Shown: positions 41,920-51,856 of the stretch, one piece after another
How positions within the stretch are numbered: the first letter of the stretch is position 1
Layout of the letters: the number at the start of each line of letters is the position of its first letter
NCBI GenBank assembly: GCA_947495125.1
Contig: CANLXL010000003.1
Span: forward strand, 1 to 64,000
Direction of reading: 5' to 3'
Source: an uncultured Flaviramulus sp.
GTDB lineage: Bacteria > Bacteroidota > Bacteroidia > Flavobacteriales > Flavobacteriaceae
Length of the DNA stretch: 64,000 nucleotides
The notes under the pieces: model-generated
The model's database searches: none
Seen by the model: the letters and a program-made list of their open reading frames with translations, nothing else
Told to the model about the DNA's origin: nothing
Made by a program: the position numbers and the translations under genes

Positions 41920-43386
41920 TTAATTTCCGTCATACCCGGGGTTCTGTTCTACAACATCACCTCCAGCCAATCTGGACTCATTTGCAATTGGTAAAATAAA
42001 TTTATCGGAATCGGTTGCTGAGGCTTTGATATCAGAAACCTGAAAACCGGATCCGAATCCATCGGCATAATCATAGCGTACCAGATCAAACCATTCTTCG
42101 CCTTGTTCAGCTCCAAGTTCCATCATTTTTTCTATACGCACCACCTCGAGAAACTGGTCGAATGAGATGGTAGCCGGATACGTTTCAAATCCGTCTCCTC
42201 CCGTAGTTATGGCTCCAGCTCTAATTCTTACAGCATTTAAAGCATCGAGGGCCGTGGTAGTCACACTATTATTTGCTCTCGCATCTGCTTCTGCTAAAAT
42301 TAAGTATACTTCCGCCATTCGCAAATGATATATCATTTCATAATTACCGTATTTTTCAACAGGTGCGCCTAAAGCAAAATTTGACGCTACTCGTGCACCA
42401 TCATAGTTGATAACCTGACCTCCAATATTTATAGTTCCATTTGCAGCCATATCGATATAACTGAAAGTTGGTGTTGATGCAAATCCTCTCCAAAAGTTGA
42501 AAAGCCCGACTCCGGCACCAGGTTCTCCTTTGGTACCAAAAATGACTTCTGATGAATCAAAAAGTCCCGGGGAGGTATTGTCAAAAATTTCACCAAATGT
42601 CAAAGCCAAGTCAAAATTTCCCCCGGAATTATTGATAACATCCTGGGCTAAACTTGAAGCCTCAGCATAATTCCCCTGGTATAACATCACTTTAGCCTTC
42701 AACGCTTTAGCGTAGGTTTTATTGGTGAAATACTTCGTTCTTAAATCGGGCGCATTGGATATCGCTTCATCCAAATCCGCAATAATAAGTTCATAAACTG
42801 CAGCCACACCGGTTCTTGGAAACGCTTCATTTGTAAGAGAAGGCGTCGTTCTTAGATCCAAACCATAGGTCGAATTAACATCATAAAACTGTCCCCACAA
42901 ACGAAGCAGGTAAAAATAAGCTGTGGCTCTAACTGCCTTGGCTTCAGCAATGATTTCGCTTTTTCTGGAAGGGTTATCAAATGTTACATCCGCAATTTCC
43001 TGAAACAACCAATTGCATCTGTTCACAATGTCGTACATCCTTGTATAGGCTCCTAAATTACTTCTTGTACGACTTGGAATGGGGTCATTATTTTTATAAC
43101 CTGTATTCTCTTCATTAAACGGCGCTCTTCCGGGATCTGCCAACCCACTTAAAAACCCAGGAATAAGGTAAATATCGGGATTCCCGCTTGATGTTGATCG
43201 CTGTCTGAATCCTGAATAGATGCCAGATAAGGCTAGTTCCGCCGAAGCGTCATCTACAATCGCTTCAAAGGCATTTAAGGCAAAAAGAGGCTCATATTCA
43301 TCGATATCCTGAGCGAGCTCACATGAAGTCAAACATGCAGTCGCCAAACTAACGATACTTATATATATAAATTTTATTGTTTTCAT
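41920..43386 (-). CDS. SusD/RagB family outer-membrane lipoprotein
   Basis: A 488-residue SusD-type lipoprotein (signal ACLTSC). Core blocks are ASAELALSGIYSGFRQ, MYDIVNRCNWLFQEIADV, EIIAEAKAVRATAYFYLLRL, WGQFYDV and KALKAKVMLYQGNYAEA. The C-terminal EKMMELGAEQGEEWFDLVRY is typical. It partners with the SusC encoded 16 bases upstream. No hydrolase gene accompanies this pair; the accessory genes are all TlpA-type redox proteins. The ligand is therefore unlikely to be a polysaccharide needing local enzymes, but it cannot be named. Confidence 0.93.
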   Translation of the reverse strand: MKTIKFIYISIVSLATACLTSCELAQDIDEYEPLFALNAFEAIVDDASAELALSGIYSGFRQRSTSSGNPDIYLIPGFLSGLADPGRAPFNEENTGYKNNDPIPSRTRSNLGAYTRMYDIVNRCNWLFQEIADVTFDNPSRKSEIIAEAKAVRATAYFYLLRLWGQFYDVNSTYGLDLRTTPSLTNEAFPRTGVAAVYELIIADLDEAISNAPDLRTKYFTNKTYAKALKAKVMLYQGNYAEASSLAQDVINNSGGNFDLALTFGEIFDNTSPGLFDSSEVIFGTKGEPGAGVGLFNFWRGFASTPTFSYIDMAANGTINIGGQVINYDGARVASNFALGAPVEKYGNYEMIYHLRMAEVYLILAEADARANNSVTTTALDALNAVRIRAGAITTGGDGFETYPATISFDQFLEVVRIEKMMELGAEQGEEWFDLVRYDYADGFGSGFQVSDIKASATDSDKFILPIANESRLAGGDVVEQNPGYDGN

Positions 43387-43402
43387 TTTTTCATTTTTTT
43401 AA

Positions 43403-46400
43403 TTAGAAACTTAAGTCAACTCCAAATGTAAACGTTCTCACCTGTGGATACGAAAATCCTGATGTACGTGTTAAATCTATGGTGGATCCTCCTCTTTGTC
43501 TCTCAACATTTTCAGGATCTTGACCGGGATAATCAGTTATTGTAAACAAATTATTTCCACTAATAGAAATTCTAGCATTGCTTAAACCTGCTTTTTCAAT
43601 TATTTTTTGTGGCAAACTATAACCTATGGATGCCGATCGCAATCTTATATAAGACCCATCAACAACAGATTTTGTATTGGTATCGAAATGTCCAAAAGTT
43701 CCAATTCTGGCATAATGTGCTCCAGTGTTTTCCGGTGACCAGGTATCAAATATGATATCTGTATAGTTATTATTCAAATCTACACGACCCATAGAACCGG
43801 GTATGGTCCACTCCCTTTCATTGCCTTGCACAAATTGAAAATTAAAGGAGAGGTCAAAATCTTTATAAGACATGGTATTATTCCAACCGCCATAATAATC
43901 AGGATTAATATCTCCAATATTTGTGCGGTCTCCTTCACGAGTAATTTCACCGTCACCGTTTAAATCTTTATAAATATAATCCCCTGGTTGTGACGTGCTA
44001 TTATAATAAGTTCCGTTTGGTGCACTAGCATTGAGATCGTCAATTTCCAGCTGAGTTTGTGCAATGCGATCGACCTCATATCCTAAAATAAATCCAATGG
44101 GAGACCCTTCTTCAATCCCAGTAAGACCCCCTCCGCTAAATTGAGATCCACCATTTAAGGCATCCACATTATTATCAATGAAAGAAATGTTAAATGACGA
44201 ATTCCATCTGAAGTTTTCATTTCTAACAATATCGCCTCCAAGAGCTATTTCCACTCCAGTATTCGATACATCAGCCACGTTCGAAAACCAGTCGGAAGAT
44301 CCTGTTTCTGAAGGAATTGGAGATAGTAAAATAAGCCCCGAGGTGTTTTTTTCGAAATACACGATCTCACCATTCAATCGGTTATTAAACAGACTGAATT
44401 CCACACCTAAATCTAATTGATCTGTGGATTCCCATTTAATACCCTCATTTGGCACGCCATCAACGGAGAAACCATTAACCCCATCGTAAAATGAGTCACC
44501 ATTCCCTAAATTCACATAATACGGCAGATAGGTAAACCCGGGTAAATTATCGGAACCTGTGCGTCCTAAACTAACTCTTAATTTTAACTGATTTAAAATC
44601 TCTGAGTTCTTTAGAAAATCTTCGTTATGTAAATTCCATGCAAAGGCTCCGGAAGGGAAGAATCCTCTTTTATTATCCGGTCCGAACTTTGTAGATGTAT
44701 CCTGTCTCCCTGTGAATGTTAGTAAGTACTTATCTTTATAGTTATAATTTACTCTTGCAAACAAGGAATTTAATCCATTTTCGATACTCGCACTTGAAGG
44801 CGAATCTACGTTTAAAGCGTTTCCAACGCCAGTAAGAACTTCATCATCCGGAAAGCCTATATAATTTTGGCCAACCAAATCATTAAAAAATCGGTCCCAG
44901 GAAGCACCAACCACGGCATCAATATGATGATCTTCATTAATCGTGGCATTATAATTTAAAGTATTACTGAAAGAGGTTGTTACCGCATCGGAATTTTGGG
45001 TATCCAAAAGCGCTCCGGTAAACGAGCTGAAAAATTCATTAAACTGAGCAGCGCTTGTAAACGATGGACTAAATTCGGTGCTCTCGTCGTTTGAAACACC
45101 TATGCTTATCTGAGATCTAAACTTTAAATTTTCAATTAACTTAAGCTCTCCATAAACGGAACCTGTTAAATTTTTGGAAATGGCCTTGTTCCGAACTTTT
45201 GCTCCGTCACCTAAAGGGTTTCTCTGTATTACGGCTCCGCCAAACTGACTTCTGCTGGTATAAGTTCCATCTTCGTTGAAAACACCTTGATCCGGTCTGA
45301 AATTAGCATTTGATAAACTATTAATACCGCTTATTTTATTTACAGAATAGTTATAGTTTATTGTAGCACCAACTTTTAATCGATCGTTCAATTGTGAATC
45401 CAGATTAGTTGAAAAATTATAACGGTTGAATTTATTTCCTATCATAACACCCTCCTGATTAGAGACGGTGGCAGAAACGAAATAATTTGTTCTATCGGTA
45501 CCGCCCGAGGTACTAAAACTATATTGATTCCAAAAAGCGTTGTCGTTAGTTATTAAATCCTGCCAATCTGTATCCTCTGTACCAAAAAAACTATCCGGAT
45601 CATTAACAATGGTATACTCACTTGGAAAGATGAAAGGCCATAAGAATTCAGGTGCAGTGGTGGTATCTAATGTGCTTTGGGCTTGTGTAGTCGCAAAAGA
45701 TTTAAACTGATCTGCATTTAAATAATTTATCTTCTGCGTTGGGTTCTGAATGGTCGTGTTATAAGAGAAATTAAATTTTGGTGCTTGATTTTTTTTACCG
45801 CGTTTGGTCGTAATCAAGATTACCCCATTAGCCGCTCTGGAACCGTAAATGGCAGCAGCCGATGCATCCTTTAAGACGTCAACACGTTCTACATCGTTCG
45901 GGTTTATAGATAACAACGGGTTTTCACGATCTCCAAATACACCGATACCTAAACCATCGGAAGAAAATTGTGGATTCATAACGATGGGAACACCATCTAC
46001 AACATATAAAGGTTGATTATCTCCCCTGATTTGGCTCAATCCCCGTATGTGAACTATGGCTCCGGAGCCGGGAACTCCAGTGTTCGCAGATACGTGAACT
46101 CCGGTTACTTTCCCAACAAGCGCCTGATCAATCGTTTGGGTTTTAATTTGTTGAATCTCTTCAGAATCTACCGAACCTACCGAACCCGTAAGATCTCTCT
46201 TTCTGGTAGTTCCATATCCTACAACCAGAATCTCATCTAAAGCACTGGCTCTTTCTTTTAGGACAACATTATACACCGTTTGTGAACTCAGAACGGGCTG
46301 CGATGAAAATTCATAGCCAATCCCGGAAACTACCAAATAAAAACCTTCTTCCGCTTTTAAAGTGAATTTCCCGTCAAAATCTGTTGCAGTTCCTCTTATT

Positions 46401-46906
46401 ATGAAGTCACTTGACATTCGCTCTCCGGTAGGTTTCCTGTTCGTTACATAGACAGTCATTCCGGGTAATGGGATTCCATTGACATCGGTTACCTGTCCTG
46501 AAATTTCAAGTTCTTGGATATCTGATGTATGTCTGATTATTATAGTATTCTTATCTGAAAAGTTGAAGTTAAAGTTCCCTTTAGAAAGGCTCTGTTTAAG
46601 TAGCCTATTTGCCTTAATAATCCCTTTTTTTACGAATACTTTAGGGAAATCTTTAAACATGTCCGATTTATAAATAAACCTGTAGTTGGTTTGCTCTTTG
46701 ATAATGTCAAAGACTTCATCGACAGTAATGGTTTTATCTTCTGAAATATTGACTCTCGACGTTTGAGATAAAACATTTCCAGGTGTAAAGCCAAAAACTG
46801 CGGTACATAATAAGAATATAAAAGTCCTCATAATGATTTTGAGTAGTTTTTTTCTAATTCCGGTAACCCTCGGAGAGAAAAAAACATGGGTTAATTTAAT
46901 TTCCAT
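43403..46906 (-). CDS. SusC/RagA TonB-dependent outer-membrane receptor with STN domain
   Basis: A 1167-residue receptor: leader (cleavage near GNVLSQ), STN domain (about 50-125, KTITVDEVFDIIKEQTNYRF), carboxypeptidase-like sandwich (about 132-215, ISGQVTDVNGIPLPG), plug (about 222-370, VVDGVPIVMNPQFSS, ASAAAIYGSRAANGV) and a barrel ending FTFGVDLSF. The STN domain and the FecR gene upstream mark it as a transducer. The N-terminal MEIKLTHVFF with TGIRKKLLKIIMRTFIFLLC closely matches the third-module SusC, showing recent common ancestry of the two modules. Confidence 0.95.
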   Translation of the reverse strand: MEIKLTHVFFSPRVTGIRKKLLKIIMRTFIFLLCTAVFGFTPGNVLSQTSRVNISEDKTITVDEVFDIIKEQTNYRFIYKSDMFKDFPKVFVKKGIIKANRLLKQSLSKGNFNFNFSDKNTIIIRHTSDIQELEISGQVTDVNGIPLPGMTVYVTNRKPTGERMSSDFIIRGTATDFDGKFTLKAEEGFYLVVSGIGYEFSSQPVLSSQTVYNVVLKERASALDEILVVGYGTTRKRDLTGSVGSVDSEEIQQIKTQTIDQALVGKVTGVHVSANTGVPGSGAIVHIRGLSQIRGDNQPLYVVDGVPIVMNPQFSSDGLGIGVFGDRENPLLSINPNDVERVDVLKDASAAAIYGSRAANGVILITTKRGKKNQAPKFNFSYNTTIQNPTQKINYLNADQFKSFATTQAQSTLDTTTAPEFLWPFIFPSEYTIVNDPDSFFGTEDTDWQDLITNDNAFWNQYSFSTSGGTDRTNYFVSATVSNQEGVMIGNKFNRYNFSTNLDSQLNDRLKVGATINYNYSVNKISGINSLSNANFRPDQGVFNEDGTYTSRSQFGGAVIQRNPLGDGAKVRNKAISKNLTGSVYGELKLIENLKFRSQISIGVSNDESTEFSPSFTSAAQFNEFFSSFTGALLDTQNSDAVTTSFSNTLNYNATINEDHHIDAVVGASWDRFFNDLVGQNYIGFPDDEVLTGVGNALNVDSPSSASIENGLNSLFARVNYNYKDKYLLTFTGRQDTSTKFGPDNKRGFFPSGAFAWNLHNEDFLKNSEILNQLKLRVSLGRTGSDNLPGFTYLPYYVNLGNGDSFYDGVNGFSVDGVPNEGIKWESTDQLDLGVEFSLFNNRLNGEIVYFEKNTSGLILLSPIPSETGSSDWFSNVADVSNTGVEIALGGDIVRNENFRWNSSFNISFIDNNVDALNGGSQFSGGGLTGIEEGSPIGFILGYEVDRIAQTQLEIDDLNASAPNGTYYNSTSQPGDYIYKDLNGDGEITREGDRTNIGDINPDYYGGWNNTMSYKDFDLSFNFQFVQGNEREWTIPGSMGRVDLNNNYTDIIFDTWSPENTGAHYARIGTFGHFDTNTKSVVDGSYIRLRSASIGYSLPQKIIEKAGLSNARISISGNNLFTITDYPGQDPENVERQRGGSTIDLTRTSGFSYPQVRTFTFGVDLSF

Positions 46907-46918
46907 AAATTTGCATGT

Positions 46919-47010
46919 GTTAGTTAGTTAAACATTTTAATTGATTAATACGATATCAGGGAAATGATGGTTTGTGTTGTGAGAAATTCGAACCTTCGTT
47001 CCCTTTTTTT
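46919..47010 (+). ncRNA. Candidate antisense RNA over the susC 5' end (second module)
   Basis: TAAATTTG at 46906-46913 on the plus strand matches the TAnnTTTG -7 box. About 45 bases on, AGGGAA..GA.GG (46958-46970) pairs with CC.TC.TTCCCT (46993-47004), followed by seven T at 47004-47010. This is a terminator-like end that overlaps the fecR stop codon. The -33 element is weak. The predicted RNA of about 90 bases is antisense to the susC leader. Start is estimated from the -7 box. Confidence 0.42.
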
Positions 47011-48169
47011 ATTTAAAAATTATGGTCTTGTTATTTATTTCATAAGGTATACTATTAGTGTTATACATTGTTGATAAGATATCTTCTATAGATTGTTCTT
47101 TACCTAATACTCCGGTAAATTTGATGGCTTCCACTTCTTTATTTACAAAGACGACATTCATATCGTACCACCTGGATAGTACTTTCGTGATTTTACTGAG
47201 CGGCATATCTTTAAAACTAAAGACGCCTTTTCGCCATGAGGTTGCCGTAAAAACATCCACGGTTTTAACATTAATAGATGGAATACCTTCTACTATTATG
47301 GATTGCTGATTTGGTGCTAAAGCCGTGTTCGTCGTGCCATAATTTACCATGACCTTACCTTCAACAAGTGTAGTATAGATACTATCTTCGTCCTGATACG
47401 CTTTAATATTAAACTCGGTGCCTAAAACTTCGATGTCCTGAAGTCCCGAAGTCACCTTAAATTTAGCTCCTTGATGTGCCGTACTAGGCGACACGTCAAA
47501 ATAGGCTTCTCCATATACGAGCTCTACACGACGATCTTCGCCCTCTATGAATGCTGTTGGATATTTTAATTTTGAGTCAGAGTTTAGCCATACTTCGGTA
47601 CCATCAGATAATGTGACATGATATTGCCCGCCTCTTGGAACTGTTAAATAATTATATGCAATGCTTGGTTTTAATTTGGCTTGGTCTACCGAATAAACAA
47701 TGGCTTCCCCTGTACTTTCTATGTGATCTGAAATGTATTGCTGTCCTTTTTCCAAGGTTACGTTTGTTCCGTCTTCTAAAGTTAAGATGGCTTTATCCGA
47801 CCCCACTTTAATATTATTGTTTACTATAATTTGAGTCGGAGATTCATTGTTCAAATTATCTTTATTTAGAAAGAAATAGCCGGCAGAAAGAAAGATTACA
47901 ATGGCTGCTGCATACTTAAAGAATGACCTCTTATATATGGGAATTACTTTAGGACTTTCATCCTGAAGTACTTCGAGAATGTTGATTAACATTCTATTTT
48001 TGATGGTGTCTTCAGGGCCTAGCTCTTCAACCCATTCATGATCTTGCTGAAAACTTTCGTAATAATTGACCAATAGTTTTACTTCTTCCAAAGTCGTTTT
48101 TCCGTCCAGATAGCGTTCAATTAACTCTTGAAAATCCTGTGTATTTACATCATTGGTATTCATTAACAT
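47009..48169 (-). CDS. FecR-type anti-sigma factor
   Basis: A 386-residue FecR protein. A cytoplasmic sigma-binding part comes first, then a membrane helix near 87-103 (FKYAAAIVIFLSAGYFFL). The FecR domain carries YNYLTVPRGGQYHVTLSDGT and VWLNSDSKLKYPTAF. The C-terminal DUF4974 domain has FSFKDMPLSKITKVLSRWYD and ends NNKTIIFK. It is encoded between the ECF sigma gene and susC, all leftward, and should relay the SusC STN signal. ATG 48169 is used; ATG 48163 two codons later is equally possible. It is clearly paralogous to the FecR proteins at 20174 and 57183. Confidence 0.93.
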   Translation of the reverse strand: MLMNTNDVNTQDFQELIERYLDGKTTLEEVKLLVNYYESFQQDHEWVEELGPEDTIKNRMLINILEVLQDESPKVIPIYKRSFFKYAAAIVIFLSAGYFFLNKDNLNNESPTQIIVNNNIKVGSDKAILTLEDGTNVTLEKGQQYISDHIESTGEAIVYSVDQAKLKPSIAYNYLTVPRGGQYHVTLSDGTEVWLNSDSKLKYPTAFIEGEDRRVELVYGEAYFDVSPSTAHQGAKFKVTSGLQDIEVLGTEFNIKAYQDEDSIYTTLVEGKVMVNYGTTNTALAPNQQSIIVEGIPSINVKTVDVFTATSWRKGVFSFKDMPLSKITKVLSRWYDMNVVFVNKEVEAIKFTGVLGKEQSIEDILSTMYNTNSIPYEINNKTIIFK

Positions 48170-48352
48170 CCTATTTTAAATGTTGGGGTGTATTTATATA
48201 GTGTGGTAAAATGTCTTTACCCCCCAAAACTTTTTAAAAAAATTTAACATGGGGTTAGCATTTTAGCTATTGGTTGTTTAAAAAGAGTGGAGAAACCATC
48301 ATAATGACAAATGGAAGTGAGATCTGTAACCAGTCAATTTTCAGCTTTTAAT

Positions 48353-48393
48353 TGCTTCTCGATACATCGCGCTTCTGCCCGATACTCGAAGTG
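48353..48393. repeat. Interspersed repeat downstream of the second-module sigma gene
   Basis: TGCTTCTCGATACATCGCGC, then TTCTGCCCGATACTCGAAGTG, resembles the dispersed CTCGATAC..CTCGAAGTG family of flavobacterial intergenic repeats. It lies just past the sigma stop codon in the 241-base gap before fecR. The rest of that gap shows no other structure. Confidence 0.4.
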
Positions 48394-48410
48394 CCCTTTC
48401 GCTTAATTAG

Positions 48411-48989
48411 TTAGTTGAGATTTTGACTGATATAATGAATCAGTTCGATGCTTAAAATATTTCCTAAGGATTTTCTGAGAATTCTAAGGGCGTTGGTAAT
48501 GTGGTTTTCCACGGTTTTAACCGAGATGTTTAATTTACTGGCAATTTCCTTGTGGCTTAATTGTTCATCGCGACTCAATTTATAAACCCGTTTACATTTT
48601 TCCGGTAAGGTTTCAACAACAACATTAATTTGATCAACCAACTCCTTATGCATAATTTTGGTTTCCGGAGTGGCATACTGGAAGCGTTTATTTAAATTTT
48701 CGAGCAGTTCAACACGAATAATTTTGTGCTTCCTGAATTCACTAAAAACTTTGTAGCGTACGCAGGCATATAAATAGCTTTTTAAGGATATTTTAATTTG
48801 AAGGTTGTCTTTGTTTCTCCATAAATCAACAAATACATCTTGAACAATTTCTTCACAGGTTTCTTTGTTTTTCAGCAAGTTGTATGATGATATAAAAAGC
48901 GGTTTCCAATAACTATTATACAGATTAGTTAGAGCTTTTTTGTCTCCTTGTTTAAGGCGATTAATTAATTCATCATCTGTAATAATCAT
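48411..48989 (-). CDS. ECF RNA polymerase sigma factor (Bacteroidota SusC-associated type)
   Basis: A 192-residue ECF sigma factor. Region 2 has ETCEEIVQDVFVDLWRNKDN. Region 4 has LPEKCKRVYKLSRDEQLSHK, then EIASKLNISVKTVENHI. The ATG at 48989 (MIITDDELINRLKQG) is chosen over an upstream in-frame codon at 49028. It is the first gene of the second module and is followed by fecR after 241 bases that include an interspersed repeat, so the two may be separately transcribed. Expected target: the promoter of the downstream susC operon. Confidence 0.92.
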   Translation of the reverse strand: MIITDDELINRLKQGDKKALTNLYNSYWKPLFISSYNLLKNKETCEEIVQDVFVDLWRNKDNLQIKISLKSYLYACVRYKVFSEFRKHKIIRVELLENLNKRFQYATPETKIMHKELVDQINVVVETLPEKCKRVYKLSRDEQLSHKEIASKLNISVKTVENHITNALRILRKSLGNILSIELIHYISQNLN

Positions 48990-49193
48990 GAGAGATTGGA
49001 TATGGAAATTGCTATTAACCTGAAACAAATGTAAACAAATTTAATAGTTAGTATTGAAAAGGATTATTTTTCAAACCGTGGGGACATCCTTAAATGCGTG
49101 CCTATAAGAAGCCTCACATCACACTAGAAACACAGATTTTAAAGCCTCTAAGACATCATGAATTATTAATAAACCAAGTCTGTTTTCTCCCAT

Positions 49194-49222
49194 AAAAAAA
49201 GAGCCAAAATTTCTTTTAGCTC
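49194..49222 (-). terminator. Intrinsic terminator after the third-module TlpA pair
   Basis: On the leftward transcript GAGC-T-AAAA, loop GAAA, TTTT-G-GCTC (49201-49222, one T.G wobble) is followed by seven T (49194-49200). It lies about 50 bases past the stop codon of the TlpA gene at 49271. This is a textbook intrinsic terminator that isolates the module from the sigma gene downstream. Confidence 0.85.
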
Positions 49223-49270
49223 CTTTATCCAAACTACTAATGACTAACTCAAAATAATGTACTTTATGTT

Positions 49271-50653
49271 TTAAATATTTAAACTATCAAATAATTCGAT
49301 CAATTTTTTATCTGAAGGTCTTGGTGCATTGGCTTGAACAATATTTCCATTAGGGTCTAATAAAATAAATCTCGGTATACCACTAATTTTAAAACCTGAA
49401 ATGAATGAAGTATTAAAATCGTTATCAGTAATAAGCTGAATACCTCCCAATTCCTTTTCCTTAATCATATCCTTCCACTTTTGCTTGTCTTTTTGCTTAT
49501 CAGTAGAAATGCTTACAAAAGTGATATTCTTATCATGATATTTTTCCTCAACTTCCTTTAAAAATGGAATCTCCGCTTTACAAGGGCCGCACCAGGTTGC
49601 CCAAACATCAATGTATACATATTTTCCTTTTAGGTCATCTAATGATGTTGTACTACCATCGTAGTTTTCATAGCTAACGAATTTAGGTGATGGTTGTCCT
49701 GGATCTAGAACTTTCAATAACTTGAACAGTTCCAACACTGCAGCTTTGTGCCCTTCATTGGTAGATGCACTCAGAAATTCGTTGACTACTTTTTCTTTGT
49801 CTTCAGACCTCTGTAAACCTCCGGAAATACTTCTATACAACTCTCCATTTCTAATCACTTCACTATTGATCTCACTTAGTACTTTTTTACGTGCTTCTCT
49901 ATAAGACTGGATATCTTTTGGTTCCGACGCATTAACCTTATCCATTAAATGGAAAAACACCATGTCACGATAATCAGCTGAACTCTTATAATCCTCTTCA
50001 TTATTGAAATCAAAAGCTTCAACTTCCTTTTTGAATGCATCAGACGCTTTGAAATCCTTATTGTCAGTTAATCGTGCATATATGACTTCATAAATAGACT
50101 TTAATCTTATTCTTTTGGCTTCAATGGCTCTTAGTTGTTTAGATTTATAGCCTTCCGGGATTTTCGAAACGGCATCAAGCTTGGATTCCATCCTTTTTTT
50201 GAAATCAGCTATATTGACTTCAAAATCAGCTTCCCCCATGTTATAGGTTTCTTTTTGATCAACACGAAAATTAAAATCTTCACGATCTAAGAATGCAATA
50301 AAATTATTGAACTCACTATAATTACCTTCAAAGTTTATAGTTCCTAAAAATTCCTTTACATCTTTAACTTGCATGTTAACTTGATCTCCCATACTTAGAT
50401 ATGGATGAACTCTACCCCTTTCATAACGGAACTCGTACTGACCATTTTCTTTGATGTAAAGCGTATCAGAAAATACGCCATTATCCATTACATTAATGGT
50501 TTTTGAAAAACCATTTAATGCATTACTAATCTTGAGTGAACCTCCTTTGGTATTCCCAATGTTTCCTGATAAAAGGACATAATTAACTGTGTCTTCTTTT
50601 TTACACGACCAAAGCGTAATTAGTGCTAGTGTAAGTACAATGTATTTTTTCAT
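49271..50653 (-). CDS. TlpA-like thioredoxin lipoprotein
   Basis: A 460-residue lipoprotein (LITLWSC). The N-terminal beta domain (about 25-120, NYVLLSGNIGNTKGG) resembles DUF4369. A long helical middle follows, then the thioredoxin domain (about 310-460) with KYVYIDVWATWCGPCKAEIP and the cis-Pro loop KISGIPRFILLDPNG. The active CxxC is intact. It is nearly collinear with the 460-residue protein at 59311, sharing DPGQPSPKFV, LGGIQLITDNDFNT and IVQANAPRPSD. This indicates a recent duplication. It is the last gene of the third module, 48 bases after another TlpA gene. Confidence 0.92.
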   Translation of the reverse strand: MKKYIVLTLALITLWSCKKEDTVNYVLLSGNIGNTKGGSLKISNALNGFSKTINVMDNGVFSDTLYIKENGQYEFRYERGRVHPYLSMGDQVNMQVKDVKEFLGTINFEGNYSEFNNFIAFLDREDFNFRVDQKETYNMGEADFEVNIADFKKRMESKLDAVSKIPEGYKSKQLRAIEAKRIRLKSIYEVIYARLTDNKDFKASDAFKKEVEAFDFNNEEDYKSSADYRDMVFFHLMDKVNASEPKDIQSYREARKKVLSEINSEVIRNGELYRSISGGLQRSEDKEKVVNEFLSASTNEGHKAAVLELFKLLKVLDPGQPSPKFVSYENYDGSTTSLDDLKGKYVYIDVWATWCGPCKAEIPFLKEVEEKYHDKNITFVSISTDKQKDKQKWKDMIKEKELGGIQLITDNDFNTSFISGFKISGIPRFILLDPNGNIVQANAPRPSDKKLIELFDSLNI

Positions 50654-50701
50654 TATTATTTAGTTTTTATTTATTAGTAGTCAAGGTTTTACCTTCAAAT
50701 A

Positions 50702-51856
50702 TTACTTTAACAGTTCCTCCAATTTATTATCCAACGCTTTTTTTCTTAAATGTTTGGCAATAATTTTTCCAGTGCTTGCATCTACCAACCAATTGGCAGG
50801 TATCGCTGGTTTTGCAAACATTTCTGCAACAGGGCTATCATACCCTTTTACATCACTAATGTTAATCCATGGAAGCTCTTCTTCTTTTGATGCATTTTCC
50901 CAGGCCGATTGTTTATCATCCAGTGAAAACGAAACAATCTCAAATCCTTTGGGGTTAAATTCTTTATAGGCTCTTTTCATATGTGGAATCTCTGCACGAC
51001 AAGGTCCACACCAAGACGCCCATAGCTCTACCAAAACATACTTATTCTTTTTTAATACATCAGACAATTGTATGTTTTCTCCTTCTAAATTATCTCCGGC
51101 AAACTCCTTAATTGTTTTCCCTACATCTAAAGTCGCTCTAATGGCGTATGTTTTCTTTGCAGCTTCATTTAGCAATTTTGTCAAAACAGCCTCACGGTTT
51201 TCACCCAATTGACTGGCAAGTTCTTCTTTTGTTTTCATTGCCTCTATATGATCTCCAGTATAGTATCCTGAATTGTGCAATAGTAATTTAGCTAAAGGAT
51301 TATTCTGTTGTTCATATACCTGTTTCAATACTTTTCCACGGGCTCTAGACGATATGCCTGCCAATCTGTAATACTCATTTAGAACAATTGTATCTTTATA
51401 CGATATACCTTGTTCGATATGCTTATATACAGCTGATTGAGCCTTTTGATAATCGGCATCATTTATAACCGGATTGATAAGCATATCACTGTATTGACCA
51501 CCTTTGAATGTAAATTCATTTTTTGATGTAAAGTAAATTTCGGTTAGACCCGGTTCCAATGCCATTTGAATAATAGGTGATGCAGGCATACCTTCAGCTG
51601 TTTTAACATTAAACATCACTGCGTGAATGCTTTCAGCCTTCCCTTTGTAGCTAAGTGTTCCATTTGTAAAACCCTTTTTTACTAATGTTTCAAACTTTCG
51701 AAGAGTATCCAATCGTCTTCTTGTAATAACAACTTCTGCGTCTTCTGGGAAATGTTCTCCTCCTTTTACTACAATTTCAAAGCTGGTTGTATCTGTTGTA
51801 CAGGCAAAAACCAAGGGTAGTAGTATTGCTATAAGTATTCTATTTAGTTTTTTCAT
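50702..51856 (-). CDS. TlpA-like thioredoxin lipoprotein
   Basis: A 384-residue lipoprotein (LPLVFAC). A beta domain (about 25-115) precedes a helical linker and a thioredoxin domain with YVLVELWASWCGPCRAEIPH. The C-terminal block PAIPANWLVDASTGKIIAKH plus LRKKALDNKLEELL is intact. Its C-terminus resembles the frame-shifted gene at 38199 (KNGKIVAKHLHGEELDKKLE), which supports the repaired reading of that gene. It is the first gene after susD in the third module, across a 200-base gap with a strong hairpin. Periplasmic reductase expected; partner unknown. Confidence 0.92.
   Translation of the reverse strand: MKKLNRILIAILLPLVFACTTDTTSFEIVVKGGEHFPEDAEVVITRRRLDTLRKFETLVKKGFTNGTLSYKGKAESIHAVMFNVKTAEGMPASPIIQMALEPGLTEIYFTSKNEFTFKGGQYSDMLINPVINDADYQKAQSAVYKHIEQGISYKDTIVLNEYYRLAGISSRARGKVLKQVYEQQNNPLAKLLLHNSGYYTGDHIEAMKTKEELASQLGENREAVLTKLLNEAAKKTYAIRATLDVGKTIKEFAGDNLEGENIQLSDVLKKNKYVLVELWASWCGPCRAEIPHMKRAYKEFNPKGFEIVSFSLDDKQSAWENASKEEELPWINISDVKGYDSPVAEMFAKPAIPANWLVDASTGKIIAKHLRKKALDNKLEELLK

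Noticed and set aside
46958..47010. Treating the fecR-susC hairpins as sense-strand terminators
   Set aside because: On the leftward transcript the homopolymer precedes the stem and no T-run follows it. The geometry fits only the opposite strand.
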